From: Micrasema longulum
Taxonomy: Eukaryota; Arthropoda; Insecta; Trichoptera; Brachycentridae
NCBI GenBank assembly: GCA_022494885.1
Contig: JAGVSM010000505.1
Span: 1-64,000, forward strand
Length of the DNA: 64,000 nucleotides
Reading direction: 5' to 3'
Part shown: in pieces, positions 45,031 to 56,830 of the stretch
How positions within the stretch are numbered: the stretch's first letter is position 1
Layout: each line of letters opens with the position of its first letter
Made by a program: the position numbers and the translations under genes
The notes under the pieces: model-generated
Databases searched by the model: none
The model's input: the letters and a program-made list of their open reading frames with translations, nothing else
Told to the model about the DNA's origin: nothing

Positions 45031-45445
45031 ATTGTTGGCTGGGCAAAGTTTTTAAGAAAAAAATGTAAATATATTTATTTATACATTTTATCATAAGTTA
45101 ACTATATTCAGTATATTAAAGTTAAGGATCGAAGAGGGAGAGTTGAATCCCCCATAGATCAATTTTATTTCGATTCCTCGAGTATTTAAAAAAAAAATTA
45201 CGATTTACTTACTATTTAATGATGCTCACACTTACACACGCCTGAACACTTACTCCCACACTAATACACATTTATTTATTTATTATTTATTATCATTATA
45301 TTACATACATAAAATTATAATTTATGTAAAGTTGCTTTGACTGTCTAACTAGGGTTATTTACCCCGTTCTAAAACAGACAAAAAATATAAAAAACAGTAA
45401 TCAATTTATAGAAACAGTTATAAAGATACAGGACAAAGTGAAAAA
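45031..45445. other. AT-rich, possible LINE D 3' trace
   Basis: 45340-45395 (GACTGTCTAACTAGGGTTAT..GTTCTAAAACAGAC) resembles the family D 3' end at 11205-11250. Weak. Confidence 0.4.
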
Positions 45446-45640
45446 CAAAGTAAAAATGGAGTAAAAACATGGTAAAAAATGTAGTAAAAACATAGTAAAA
45501 TGTAATAAAAACATAGTAAAATTGTAGTAAAAACATAGTAAAATGTAGTAAAAACATAGTAAAAATGTAGTAAAAAAAACGTAGCAAAAAAAATAAATTA
45601 TTAAAAAAAAGTAATAAATGCAGTGAAAACATAGTAAAAA
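45446..45640. repeat. ~20-bp minisatellite
   Basis: Units close to AAAAACATAGTAAAATGTAGT repeated about eight times, decaying at the right. The 168-codon minus-strand frame across it (Phe/Tyr/Leu-rich) is a repeat artefact. Confidence 0.88.
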
Positions 45641-46724
45641 AAAAAAAACAATGAAAATATATAAATATGTCTATAAAAATATTTTGAAACTCAGTAAAAT
45701 GCGAAATAAAAACAGAATACATAGTTAGAAACATATTTAAAGTCATAATAAAAAAAATAATGTATGTTGTATAGCAAAAGGCATATTTCAAGATAGAAAA
45801 AAAAAACAGCATATTAAACAATAAAGTAAAAGATGTAATAAACACACATCTACACTTACTCTCACACAAATACACATAAACACACCCTTTTGTTGTAACA
45901 CAATTTAAAAATATGTATGATTCTTATTTAGAAACATCGCTGGTCTGTCTTTAAACTGTATTTTTTTAATGTTGCTTTATCATTGTCGACTGTTTGTTTC
46001 TTTAAAATAGATAATTAAAAAAATAAAAAAATTGTTAGAGCTATTTACTCCATATTTTTTGTAATCTTGAAAATTACAGAAAGACACATTTGATTTTTTT
46101 CGTTTTTCAATATAAAAATCGTTTAAAAATAAACAATAAAAAAATATGATGGCGACGGTCGATTTCACGCTGTGTACATAAGCATTTGGCGAGCTAACAA
46201 AAATAAATAAAATACACGCATGGGTAAACAGTTTGTACGAGATAACATTAATAAATTATTGGACGATCATAAACACATCCAATTTTTTACTCTCGTGACG
46301 CTTTATGGATGGTGTCAAGCAAAAATGCGTTCAGCCACACTTTTGTAATAACAATAACTGAAAATACTTTTAACTATCCCTGCCCGGTGATGGGTATCCA
46401 GTACACATGGCATCTAATAACTTTATTTTCTTTATAAATTTCATGAATACTGGGTTAGAATTTTTGGTATTTCTCCGTTTTACATTGACGTATCAATTGA
46501 AACAATTTATTGTTAAATAATATATAATTATTAGACAGAGAAAAAGCATTTGGTAACAGATCGGAGATAAATCACTAAAACATTTAAACGTTTACTAATG
46601 TGTGGTACGTCGTATATAAAAGTACCGAATATACGGTTGTATAAAAGTACCGAATATATTTAAATTTATTTCAACAAAGAGGGAAAACGTGATAAAGGTT
46701 TCAGCTCTTTTACTTTACAAAAGT
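45641..46724. other. no gene recognised
   Basis: AT-rich. 46612-46660 has a direct duplication of TATAAAAGTACCGAATATA. Confidence 0.5.
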
Positions 46725-46900
46725 CAACAGATGGAAGAGTTGAGAAAATGTGGATGTTCAAACATGGGCAGAAAGGTGAATGTTACACAGTGTGTAAAGT
46801 GGCCACTTAAACCAGCCAATGACAGATCACAATCCCTGTAAATGCCTAGACTTCCATATTCCCTTCTCAAAAACGTTTTCCCTTTCTGTTGAAATAAATT
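46725..46900 (-). repeat. repeat W copy
   Basis: Reverse complement contains GGAATATGGAAGTCTAGGCA, GGCTGGTTTAAGTGGCCACT and TTACACACTGTGTAACATTC as in 2410-2480 and 4765-4870. Confidence 0.75.
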
Positions 46901-47439
46901 TTAATTTATGGTAGTATAATTTTTATTAATAATTGATTTACGAAATGATTCGAATTAATGAAAAAATTTATGGGGGAGATAAAATTACAACTAAAAACGA
47001 GAAGGTTTTCTCGGTAATCTGGTGGGGGATTTTTTTAGTTACTACCCTTAGGCCCTGGAGTATTAAATATCTAGTTACGAAAATAATGTACCATCACAAA
47101 TATACTGTGATTACCCAAAAGCCTTCTCGGAAGTAAAGAAAACATAATATCCGGGTTTTATTCAATCATCATGCTAAGCTTTATCGACTTCTTTTATGAC
47201 CGCAAACGCACGGTAAATTGGGTCTATAAAATATTTACACGGACTATATTAGAAACAAAATAGGAATTTATTAAAACTAAATAATTTATTGTTCCTTTAA
47301 TCATAGCTGACTCACCCTAAGAAGAGTTTAGTTAGTGGTTCACGATGAAGCAAATGTAGTGGAATCCAAAATGGAAATGAACATTTAAAATGCTTAAGAT
47401 GGTTTTTTCATCATCTCCTTGTTAATTCATTAATGTTAA
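46901..47439. other. no gene recognised
   Basis: Short plus-strand frame at 46933-47136 without recognisable features. Confidence 0.45.
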
Positions 47440-48490
47440 CGTTAACCTGAAAGAACTCGAAAACATGATGGAGACAGATTTCAATAGTCTAGCTGACTAG
47501 ATGAGATTAAATGAATTAAGTCTAAATGTTAAAAAAATATGGTAAATGATTTTTGAGAACAAACAGAATTTAAACATCAATATTTTTCTCGGAACTGGCT
47601 ATATTGGAAAGCCCAATGTTACTAAATACTTGGGACTATTTATTGACTCCAAACTTTCATGGCACTACCTATTCGAACATGTAAAATCAAAAATAGCACC
47701 CGTAACTGGCGTATTGCATAGACTTCGTGGCTTGCTTCCTCATTCCATTTTGTTAGCCATATACTACGCTATGATACATTCCCACTTATCCTATCTATTA
47801 TGTATATGGGGTTATGCCAGCAAAAATCAGATCTCGGTGATACAAGTTCTTTAGAACAGAGCTCTGAGAAACATTCTTGGACTGAAATGGGATTCCCATG
47901 TCAAGGATATCTACCGACAGACAAAAATACTTCCTTTCGAGGTGATGCTACTGCATGACATAACTAATACTATTTTGAATATCATTAACTTTTCTACTCA
48001 CACAAATTTAAAATACACATTTGGTCATGATATTCACAACTACATATGTATAATAAGCGTTACTCAGGAAATCTTCACGTATCTAAGTTTTGCTCAACGA
48101 AGTTCGACAAAAAGTCACTGGAAAATATTGGCCATTCCGAATTTAATAAACGCCCGTTGAGCTAAAACACGAAAAGTCGAATAGCAAATACAAAAGTGTC
48201 GCAATTAAAAAATGTTAGTCGAATCTTTTTGATACTCAAAGTTATATGTAGTTTATATAGATGGTGTAAAGTACTGTGTTTTATGTTTCTTATGTTATGT
48301 TTTCTTACTATTTCGGATGTATTAACTATGTATTATATAATGTATGTATTTTCACAATTTTTTTTTTTTAATATACGGTCCCAGATGAGTTTTTATTAAT
48401 AACTCCTATTATTACATAATACACATATTATCCTATGTAAAATATGTGTTTCATGTACTATATGTTTTGTGAATAAAAAAATTAAATTAA
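47440..48490 (+). mobile_element. LINE remnant, post-RT region to 3' end
   Basis: LRLNELSLNVKK, then the 47546-47854 frame: TKYLGLFIDSKLSWHYLFEH, GVLHRLRGLLPHSILLAIYY, AMIHSHLSYLLCIWGYASKN; then NRALRNILGLKWDSHVKDIY and ILPFEVMLLHDITNTILNI in shifted frames. Tail AATAAAAAAATTAAATTAAA near 48470. Jockey/CR1 group. Several frameshifts. Confidence 0.85.
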
Positions 48491-49424
48491 ATAAGTCAAA
48501 ATTAGCTACCCGATTTAAATGATATTAACAACTAACCGATTTCACCATTGAATTAATGCTAAATATCTTTCGTCGGGCAACAAATTAGCTGAAAGCTCGG
48601 ACTGTAAAAATCTATGTATTTGCTGTTAAAAATCGCGCATCTTTCAAAATCCACATTTCCACACGCACCAAACAACTCTGCCATTCTTTAGTAATTAAGT
48701 CCAATTTTGTTTATTTTTTATAAGTTAAAGATATATCACAGTATTTTATATGTGATTAAATATTAGAATCAATAATTTTGGTTACTTTTTATGACGTTTA
48801 GGTTTAAAAGTTATTGATGATGATGTTTTAAAGCTAATGTTGGTCAAATGTCCACGATAGAGTTGTTTAATCCGAGATCCAATTTTCATTAGTTTTCTCA
48901 TTAGATGAGAAAAGTAGGGTAAAAAAATTTACTACGCTGGCAACACTAACGAAATGTTCATTTTGTTTCTTCGAAAATCTGACAGATGGAAAAATAATTC
49001 AATTTTTAAGTAATGCATTTGTTACATACACATTAATTTGCTAATTACACATAAAATGTGATTGCATCCTGTTTCTTTGAGATCCTAGCAGTATTTGTAC
49101 ACTTTAAAGGGACACAACACGGCATAGTTGAATTCAAATCAGGAGTTGCGTAGTGAGCGACGTCTACAAAGAAAATAATGGGTCAAAACGTAAACCTACT
49201 CATTTATGAGTAGTTTAGTCGCCTTCTGTTTGATATGCATATGCGGTTTCTGGACTATTCTTAATTCTATGGGTATCACTATTTTACAAAAATATTATCG
49301 ATTCTTTTCTGTTTCAAAACATAACTAAAAGTTATTGTAACAAAGAACGCCGCAAACAATGCGTTTACTGCTCGAAATACTTACGAAAATGGGTAAATAT
49401 AACGTGTCCTTATGCAAGCTCAAA
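48491..49424. other. no gene recognised
   Basis: AT-rich; nothing shared with other parts of the window was noticed. Confidence 0.5.
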
Positions 49425-49669
49425 AGCTAGGGTTTCCTAGGACAGCGGTGCCCGTATTTTAACGGCCGTAGTGAACGGTGATGCAGTGGACAGCCGTCGT
49501 AACGTCGACTAGAGAGTGGTTTCCGAGGTAAACGGTGTTAAATGGTGTTGATAATACCGTTTTCCTAGGAAAACACACTCTAGTCACCGTTACGACGGCT
49601 GTCCACTGCATCACCGTTCACTACGGCCGTTAAACTACGGGCACCGCTGTCCTAGGAAACCATAGCTTA
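49425..49669. mobile_element. ~245-bp near-perfect hairpin (foldback/MITE)
   Basis: Arms of about 110-120 nt: AGGTTTCCTAGGACAGCGGT-type start, AACGGCCGTAGTGAACGGTG, ATGCAGTGGACAGCCGTCGT on the left and the exact inverse on the right, loop around GTGTTAAATGGTGTTGATAA. Far more GC-rich than the surroundings. No coding sequence and no readable target duplication. A single copy in the window. Confidence 0.88.
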
Positions 49670-50400
49670 ACCGAGTTTCACTGTGTTTTGTGGATAGGAT
49701 ACCAACCTAATTTAACATAAAATCTTGAATTCTTACATAATTATTACAATTATAAACAGTTTTCGCGGCTATAAAAATTTGAGCCGAGCTGTCATAACAA
49801 TAACGTGATCGACGCCATTTTTAAATGAGATTTAAACAGAGGAAATACCTATAGTTGACTTAGTGATAATTTAAATGGAATTCGCAATTTTTCTGCGATA
49901 TTCAGAGATTGTGAAACCAACTTTTAAACTTAAATGCGATTTAGCAGGACATATAAGCTAATCAGGTTTTAAAAGGAGATGAACACCCCCTACGTGTGAT
50001 TAATTTTAGTTTGGTTTTGTTATGGGTATTTGATTACTACTCTAATTGTTGAAATTATTGATACATATTTAAAATTATTTTCATTTCCAGTAATTAAACT
50101 TTATTTCAAATGAAAGGTAAAGAATAAAAAGGATTAATGTCAAAAAAGTTTTAAGATGGAACGTTTTTAAGGTTTTCTTGGTCATTAAAATAAACTTAAA
50201 AATATAAAGGAACCTGCTTTTTTTCAAAAGCCTGTATTTTCTTTTAACAATCTAAAATGGTTTTCATTAAAATTAAATTTTCACTTTATTTTTTCAAATA
50301 TTTAACCGACTACCACTTTGTATCCCCGGCATGCAATTTTTTTTTACTCAATGAGAAAATTCAGTGGTTTTAATTTTTTTATTTATTATTTGTTAATATA
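49670..50400. other. no gene recognised
   Basis: AT-rich, no coding trace. Confidence 0.5.
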
Positions 50401-50475
50401 ATCCTAAATATTGGTGTACCAATGTAGTGCCCTATGCACCATTCGGTACGGAAAGGGAATGATGATTTTGATGAA
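50401..50475 (+). mobile_element. SINE S3 body fragment
   Basis: GGTGTACCAATGTAGTGCCC, TATGCACCATTCGG, GAAAGGGAATGATGA; matches 21940-21990. Confidence 0.75.
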
Positions 50476-50704
50476 ATGGAGCATAATTATATCGATCATT
50501 CCTTACATGAAATTGAGATGATCAGCCTTACGCTTAAAGTGCCATTCCAAGAACATGAAATTGCAGTCATAAACCACGTTTTAAATTTCATGTCGACCAT
50601 TCCAGGAATCAAACCAAAAAATTAGGGTTTTTGAATGGTCCATGATGCCATAGTTAAAAATGTATCAAAAAACAAAACTGCAGAGACGCGCCAATGCAAA
50701 ATAT

Positions 50705-50800
50705 CTATAGTGCGTAAAAAATATCTGCTCTAGTGTCATAATCCAGGGAGAAATTACGGGAATACGTTTGTATGAAAAAACCAGACCGCGTTTCATTTTA
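50705..50800 (+). repeat. dispersed repeat shared with 5225-5330
   Basis: GTGCGTAAAAAATAT, ATAATCCAGGGAGAA, ACGGGAATACGTTTGTA correspond to 5235-5310. Confidence 0.6.
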
Positions 50801-50809
50801 TTGTCTCCC

Positions 50810-51424
50810 TTTAAATTCTAAACGGTTATATTATGCAATTGTATGTTAATTAATTATAATACCGTAATAATATTATGTAAACACTAATTGAATCGGAAGA
50901 TTTCATCTAGGAATCATCTACATAATATGAATTATTATCATAAATTAATTCATGTTAATTCTTGCATAGAATGAAAATTTAATCATAATATGAACCAGAA
51001 TTAGATTAGGGCTTTGAAACAAAGATTTATTTTTGTTTTTTTTTTGCCTTCGGTTACTTTTTTAACGTCGTAAGGTAACACACGCGCTGTTTAATATTAT
51101 ATTATCGTGACTTATGCGGGTTTAGTCGTTCTGTTTTCGAATTAATAATTCAATCGCATGTTCACTGCAATTGGGTCGTTTGTCCAGTCACCCCTAGAAA
51201 TAACAATAATTATTGGTTTCAAGCTAGTTAACATCTCGAAAACGTCGAAAAAGGCAAAACATTTGAAACCAATTCACCCAACATCAAAACACTGGTCAAA
51301 AGTTAAATGAAAAATCCCAATAATCAAAGCATCACCTTTGTGGTAAAACATTTGTTAGCATAGCAGTAGCAAACGGTGACTTTATTATAGGTAAGCTATA
51401 TTTTTTTCATAATTTGGACCGGCA
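50810..51424. other. no gene recognised
   Basis: AT-rich, no coding trace. Confidence 0.45.
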
Positions 51425-51565
51425 TATTATCATCATTCCCTTTCCGCACCTTATGATGCATAGGGCACTGCATTGGTACACCAATCACAGCGTATCTTTT
51501 TTTTTTTGTTACATGAAGATAAGATGATCAGTCTTACGCTTCAGGTATCAGTCCAGGGCCCTGAT
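51425..51565 (-). mobile_element. SINE S3 body fragment
   Basis: Reverse complement of the S3 body: GCACTGCATTGGTACACCAA, GATGATCAGTCTTACGCTTC, CAGTCCAGGG. Confidence 0.78.
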
Positions 51566-51799
51566 TACAATGTTAACAGAGTTATCTTCGACTGTCTATA
51601 AAGAAAAACTGATACTCGTGAACAAAAATGAGTATATTTTCATGAACATTAAAAATATCGTCATCTGTAACCTATAATTGGACATGTTTATATTGAGAAT
51701 GGCCTTTTTAAATTTTTAAGTTAAATGTTCAAGTCTGACTCGCTCGAACTTAAATTTTGCATTTTAGGTCAAAGCTTTCATTAATGTTACGAAGCTGAT

Positions 51800-52915
51800 T
51801 ATTTCCTTCATGAAAGTGCAATTTATACATAATAATCTAACTGACTATTGTATTGAAAATAAACTGTTTTTGAATATAAATAAATGTGTCTGTATTACAT
51901 TCACAAGGAAAAGAAAAATTCTTAATTTTGATTACAAACTAAACAATAATGTACTTATGAGAAAGCACGAAATTAAAGATCTTGGGATTGTTTTAGACTC
52001 AAAACTTCTTTTTGAATCGCATATCAATAAAATTACCTCCAAAGCATTGAGCATGTTAGGCTTCATAATTCGAATGAGTAAACACTTTGATAATCAAAAG
52101 GCCCTTATTTCATTATATTATACATTTGTCAGAAGCCATTTGGAATACGCCTCAGATATGGAATCCCCAGTATGCCATATATATAAGTAGAATAGAAAAT
52201 ATTCAAACCAAATTTATAAAGTACCTTAAATACAAAACCGGTATTTCTTATGTATCTACTCTCACTGCCTCCACCTTCCATGGAATCATTTCTCTACAAT
52301 ACCGCAGAGTGTGTGCGGTCCAACTACTGCTTTACAAAATTGTGACAGGAATGGTTGACTGTACAGAGCTGCTTGTTTTAATAACAATACATGTGCCAGC
52401 CAGGATTTGTAGACGGTACCACCTGTTTCAAGTACCAACAAGTAAGACATCGTATGTTAAAAATGCTTTTTTTCGTAGGACTTTTTCAATGTACAATACA
52501 AAATTTAAAAATAAAGATTATACAAACATCACTCTGTCAGATTTAAAATTTAAACTAAAAATGTATTATGTAACTTAGTAGACATTATAATAATAAATAT
52601 GTACATCTCCCCCCCCCCCTCCTTATCCTCTCTTCAAGCATTTTTGTCCTTTTTTGTCCTTATCCCGCCCAATTTACAGTAACTTAATGTTCTTAAAATT
52701 AATTTGATTATTGAGTACTTGAAAATAACATTTTTATATGTATAAATTGTTTGTATTTATTTGATATGTAATATATATATTCTTTACTAACTTTGTATAC
52801 AATGTGGAAATCTGTTATTGGTTCTGAGTTTATACACTATATCTGTTTGTTTACTAAAAATATGTATATAGAACTGTTGATTTCCCTAATAAAATAAAAA
52901 TAAATAAAATAAAAT
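51800..52915 (+). mobile_element. LINE remnant, family J (Jockey-like), copy 2
   Basis: Longer copy than 31059-31885. Frame 51810-52190: LTDYCIENKLFLNINKCVCI, IKDLGIVLDSKLLFESHINK, LISLYYTFVRSHLEYAS; a 2-nt loss in GCCTCAGATATGG then shifts it. The following frame (52087-52578) is open to the end: WNPQYAIYISRIENIQTKFI, YRRVCAVQLLLYKIVTGMVD, ARICRRYHLFQVPTSKTSYV, LKMYYVT stop. Tail AATAAAATAAAAATAAATAA. 5' truncated, so no RT catalytic box. Confidence 0.88.
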
Positions 52916-53404
52916 AAAAATAAGTTACAAAAAAAATCCTGAAAAAACCTTCCAGAAATAAAAAAAAATAATGAATTAAAAACCGATCGATCCGGTGGAA
53001 AATTTTCAAAAACTAATAAAAACAATCAAAATTAAAAAACTAGGCAAAATTGCAGAACATATGATAAATAGAGGTGATTCCGATACCCCTCAATATGAGG
53101 AACCTACATACGTCACTTCCCCGGCCACCCTGTATTTAAATTATTTAATTTATTTTTCATAATTCAAAATATAATGGTAAGCTGTGCATAATCGCGTATA
53201 TGGACAATTCGCCCCTGTACCATGGTGTATTTTCTAAAAAAGAGTTGTTAAGTCAAATCGATTATATGAGATATTTGCAAGCGGTTAAAAATATCTGTAT
53301 CCAGGCGAACAAAGAATACTATTCAGTGTGTGAAATAGAACCAAAATCCTAGACGAGAGTTTTCGAATCGATGACTGCTATCAAGCAAAAATCCCGAATG
53401 AAAA

Positions 53405-53725
53405 ATTAGTTTGGTTGGCGCGTTCGCCTACCATTATTTAGGTCCTGGGTTCGATTTTTGCACGGTGGACGTGAAATATTGGTTTTAAAGATGGTGGCTA
53501 CACTGCAATATTTCAATGTCCGTGGACTGGTACCTGTATGTAGCGTAAGACTGATTACGTACCCTTTATGAATTTAATTATTTATTTAACTATTTGTACA
53601 TCATGTTGCGATAAAATGCAATTACATCAAACCAATAAAAATTTAACAGATGGCTGAAATACGCTGCATTAGGTTTACAAATTCAGTGTCCTATGCACCA
53701 CTGCATACGAAAATGAGAATCGTAA
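53405..53725 (+). mobile_element. tRNA-derived SINE S3, longest copy
   Basis: The tRNA-like head TTGGTTGGCGCGTTCGCCTA (A-box region) and B-box-like GGGTTCGATTT near 53448, followed by the body GTGGACTGGTACC, GCGTAAGACTGAT, GTGTCCTATGCACCA, GAAAATGAGAATCGTAATGA. Partial copies: 21865-21995, 33078-33170, 50401-50475 (+), 51425-51565 and 54480-54580 (-). Confidence 0.75.
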
Positions 53726-54479
53726 TGATGTTGATTATTATTAGCGTGTTAGTATAGTGAATTTTTCGACAAACTGATATTTAGAGTTATTGGCAAGTGG
53801 TTACAAATTTCTGTAATTTCTCAAAAAAATCTTATTAATAAATAGAGGTGATAAATTGAAACCCATGAAGTACACCGTAATTGACTTTTGTAAATAATCG
53901 TTTTTTTAATTTTGGGTTTTTATCTCATAAAATAATATTTTTTCTACCGAAATAATTTCGTCACTATTTTCGTAATTGGCAACTGTTAAAACAATTGAGT
54001 TGACTCCATCCTATGCAATTGTGATGAGTTTTTTGCTGACCATTCAACATTCAAGCTATGACCACGTTATTCCTAAAGAATGCGGTAACAATAAAGTGTA
54101 AATGTTGGATATTTTCTCAACAATAATCATCGGTTAACTTTTATTACCTCAGCTAGTTTTTAACTCAACGAAAATTAGGTTTCCTAAAGTAGAAATTAAG
54201 CGCCCACAGAACTAATGCGAGAATTCAAGTTTAGCCTTTGACATAAACTTAATTTAAACTTCCCTTCCGTTACCAAAGTACCCCGGTGAAAGCAAATAAA
54301 AGAAACTTATTCGGTTCAGTACTACGGAGAATACTGTTTGCTGAGTACTGAAAACTAAGAGACAATTGATGACATGATTTCAGCTAACTGGATTGTGGAG
54401 ATTAGTACAACTGTTCTAAGACTTGAAGTTCTACTGATTTGATCAAAGCTACAGTATGTATTTTTCATCATCAATCATC
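53726..54479. other. no gene recognised
   Basis: AT-rich, no coding trace. Confidence 0.45.
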
Positions 54480-54580
54480 AAACACTAATCCACGCCTAAT
54501 GATACATAAGGCACTGTATTGGTAAAGTACATACAGTGTTAATCGATCGTGTGTTACATGAAGGTAAGGCAATTATCACA
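54480..54580 (-). mobile_element. SINE S3 body fragment, diverged
   Basis: CCTAATGATACATAAGGCAC, TGTATTGGTA, TTACATGAAGGTAAG in S3 order on the minus strand. Confidence 0.6.
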
Positions 54581-54584
54581 TAAG

Positions 54585-55060
54585 CATGAAACGCGCCAAA
54601 AAGCGAGAGGAAATTTCATAGAAAGAAGAGCCATAAATGCGTATGGAGAGAGGACCAGGGCGTATATACTCCCTCGCATAGTAAAGAGACTCCCGGACGA
54701 AATAAAGAATAGTGATGTGAATTAAAAAAAAAGTAAAATTGTGTTTAAAAATCTTTTTCTTAAATTCTAAGTTTAGTCTGTAAAAAAAAAAAAAAAATTA
54801 TAAAAAAATGGGGAAACCAAACAATTTAAAACAGTGTCAAAAAAAGTGTTTGTTTATTATTTTTCATATATTTCGTTTTCAAAAAAGACTTGATTTACTT
54901 GTATTTAATTTTTTTTAAACTTTTATTTTATTGATATTTTTAAGATTTTTTAAAAAATATTTTATGTAAACATTTATTATATTGTGTTACAAAAATGTTT
55001 AAAGAGAGAAATCCCTGCAAAAAAACTGCTTTTGCAGTTTGGCGGGAATTAAAAAAAATG
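54585..55060 (+). mobile_element. LINE remnant, C-terminus and 3' UTR
   Basis: RKHETRQKARGNFIERRAIN, GERTRAYILPRIVKRLPDEI in one frame from about 54585, then stop. This is the 'H-YETR-K-..Y--P-I-N-LP-EIK' end of Jockey/L2-group LINEs. The 3' region ends with a short hairpin TGCAAAAAAACTGCTTTTGCA near 55015. Confidence 0.7.
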
Positions 55061-55099
55061 TTTAGAATTTAAAAAAGAATAAAAATAAAAATAAAAAAA

Positions 55100-55268
55100 T
55101 AAATAAAAAAAATTACGCTTCGGGAACCAGTCGAGGAACAGTGAAAAAATGGAGTGTAAAACCACCGTACTAACAAATATTTCATGTTGACCCTCCCAGG
55201 AATCGGACCGAGGACTTCAAGCTTGGTAGGCAAGAGCGTTAGCCACGAAACTGCGAGGCGGACTTTTC
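55100..55268 (-). mobile_element. tRNA-derived SINE-like element S4
   Basis: Minus strand: GTCCGCCTCGCAGTTTCGTG, GCTAACGCTCTTGCCTACCA, B-box-like GGTCCGATTCC, GGGAGGGTCAACATGAA. tRNA-like head with A and B boxes at normal spacing. Single copy in the window. Confidence 0.65.
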
Positions 55269-55674
55269 TCCACTTTATTTTCTTTTTAAAATTTTTTACC
55301 TGAGCAGCCATACAGTCAATAGCACTCTATTTCACACTCTAAACTGCATTTGTCATCCGCTTGGACACAGACTATATATATTTTAGCGAAGAATTAATCG
55401 TTTAAAGCTTAACACTTATTTTTGACACATTAAATGGAAAAAAAATACCCTTTACCGTATTTATTTATTACATCGTAAAAGTCGAGTCTGAAGCACGCAA
55501 TTATTTTTTTCTATGATGAAATGGATTCACAATGTATTTGCGATTTTCTTCTCTTAGCTTGTGAGCTTAGTTTAGTGCATGAGACTTCTAGTTTGATTCC
55601 TGTATGGATCAAATAAAATAACCGGTAGATGTAAATGAGAGTAAAAAAGATACCATGTTGGTATGTGTGTCCTC

Positions 55675-55860
55675 GAATGACTGAATAACTACTGGACCGA
55701 TTTACGCGCGGTTTTCTGCGAAATGTAGATCTTTGCCTCGAGCATATTTATAGCTATAAAATCTTCAATTTATTGATTAAAAACAAAGTAAGGAGCTTAA
55801 ATGTTTTTTTATCCATCGCCAGGGTTGCATTCGCATATACAAAAAATTGGTAAAATGTAA
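55675..55860 (-). repeat. interspersed repeat, copy 2 (inverted partner at 128-320)
   Basis: Reverse-complement copy of 128-320, preserving the order of the shared phrases. It begins beside GAGTTATTCAGTCATTCGAGG-like sequence, and GCCGGGTTCAGCTCG near 56320 may mark the other end of a larger element. Confidence 0.65.
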
Positions 55861-56459
55861 TTTTTTAGTTTAAAAAAATGGTTTTCAATGTTTATAAACA
55901 AAATTAGTTTTTTATGGTTCCAAATCATATTCTTTTCTTAAATTCCTAATAATTTCTACCCATTTATGTCTTTTTTATGGATTTTCCGTAACGATGAAAT
56001 AATATTAACCGACATTTAATACATTTTTAAAAATCGCATTTCTAAATTCAATTCCTGTTGGTTGGAAGATCAGAGTTTGACATTTGCAAAAATAATTGAA
56101 TATATTATATTTCAAAATTCATTTTTTTATGTTTTGGAATTAAAACATAAAAAAATACCTAGGTACTTACTTAAATTTAAAACTTGAAAATTAATTATTT
56201 TAAGCTCTGGAATTCAATCATAAACAAGTACGCTTAGTACAATCATTAATATTAAAATTTCCATTGTGTTCATTTAATTTATAAACGAGTACGTAATCAA
56301 ATCTAGCAAAAACAAGGCATTGCCGGGTTCAGCTCGTTGTGAATACTTTGTGATCAAATATTTTGTCAGATGCCTATACATTGTACAATAACATTTCGCA
56401 GGAAAGACTTTGATCATCCTATCTTCAAGATGTTGAAAAATAATATAACGGCACTATGT
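55861..56459. other. no gene recognised
   Basis: Ends with GCATTGCCGGGTTCAGCTCG near 56320, an end sequence that may belong to the repeat at 55675-55860. Confidence 0.45.
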
Positions 56460-56519
56460 TTAACTTCCATTTCGTAACAAATGACAATTTACAAAAACTT
56501 TTATATTTCGTATTCTAAG

Positions 56520-56830
56520 CATCATCAAATTCAAAATTGAACATCTCTTTAATATCAAGAATGAGAATAGGACATTGTCTCGTTGCCTCGCATTTATCGA
56601 GAATAGGTGTCTTTACTTCGGCAATGTGTCTTTGTGAAAATGACGATGAGACATTAGATCATCTGTTTTTTGACTGTCCCCTCTACGAAAGAAGCGAATT
56701 CCTTAAAAATATATGTGAAGAATGTAATACGTTCCCTCTTAACGTAAAATTTTTACTAGCCCAGAATGATTTGGATACTTATTTACTTCTGACTAAATTC
56801 TTAAGGACAAATAATAAAAATATTTGAATT
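56520..56830 (+). mobile_element. LINE remnant with C-terminal zinc knuckle
   Basis: LISRMRIGHCLVASHLSRIG, AMCLCENDDETLDHLFFDCP, LYERSEFLKNICEECN, stop: the 'RIGH---HL---G----C-C---E---H-FF-CP-Y' knuckle following RNase H in LINE ORF2. Intact to its stop, 5' truncated. Confidence 0.78.

Noticed and set aside
45369..45875. 168-codon minus-strand ORF rich in Phe, Tyr and Leu
   Set aside because: It is the reverse reading of a 20-bp AT-rich minisatellite and its AT-rich flanks; no domain and highly repetitive.
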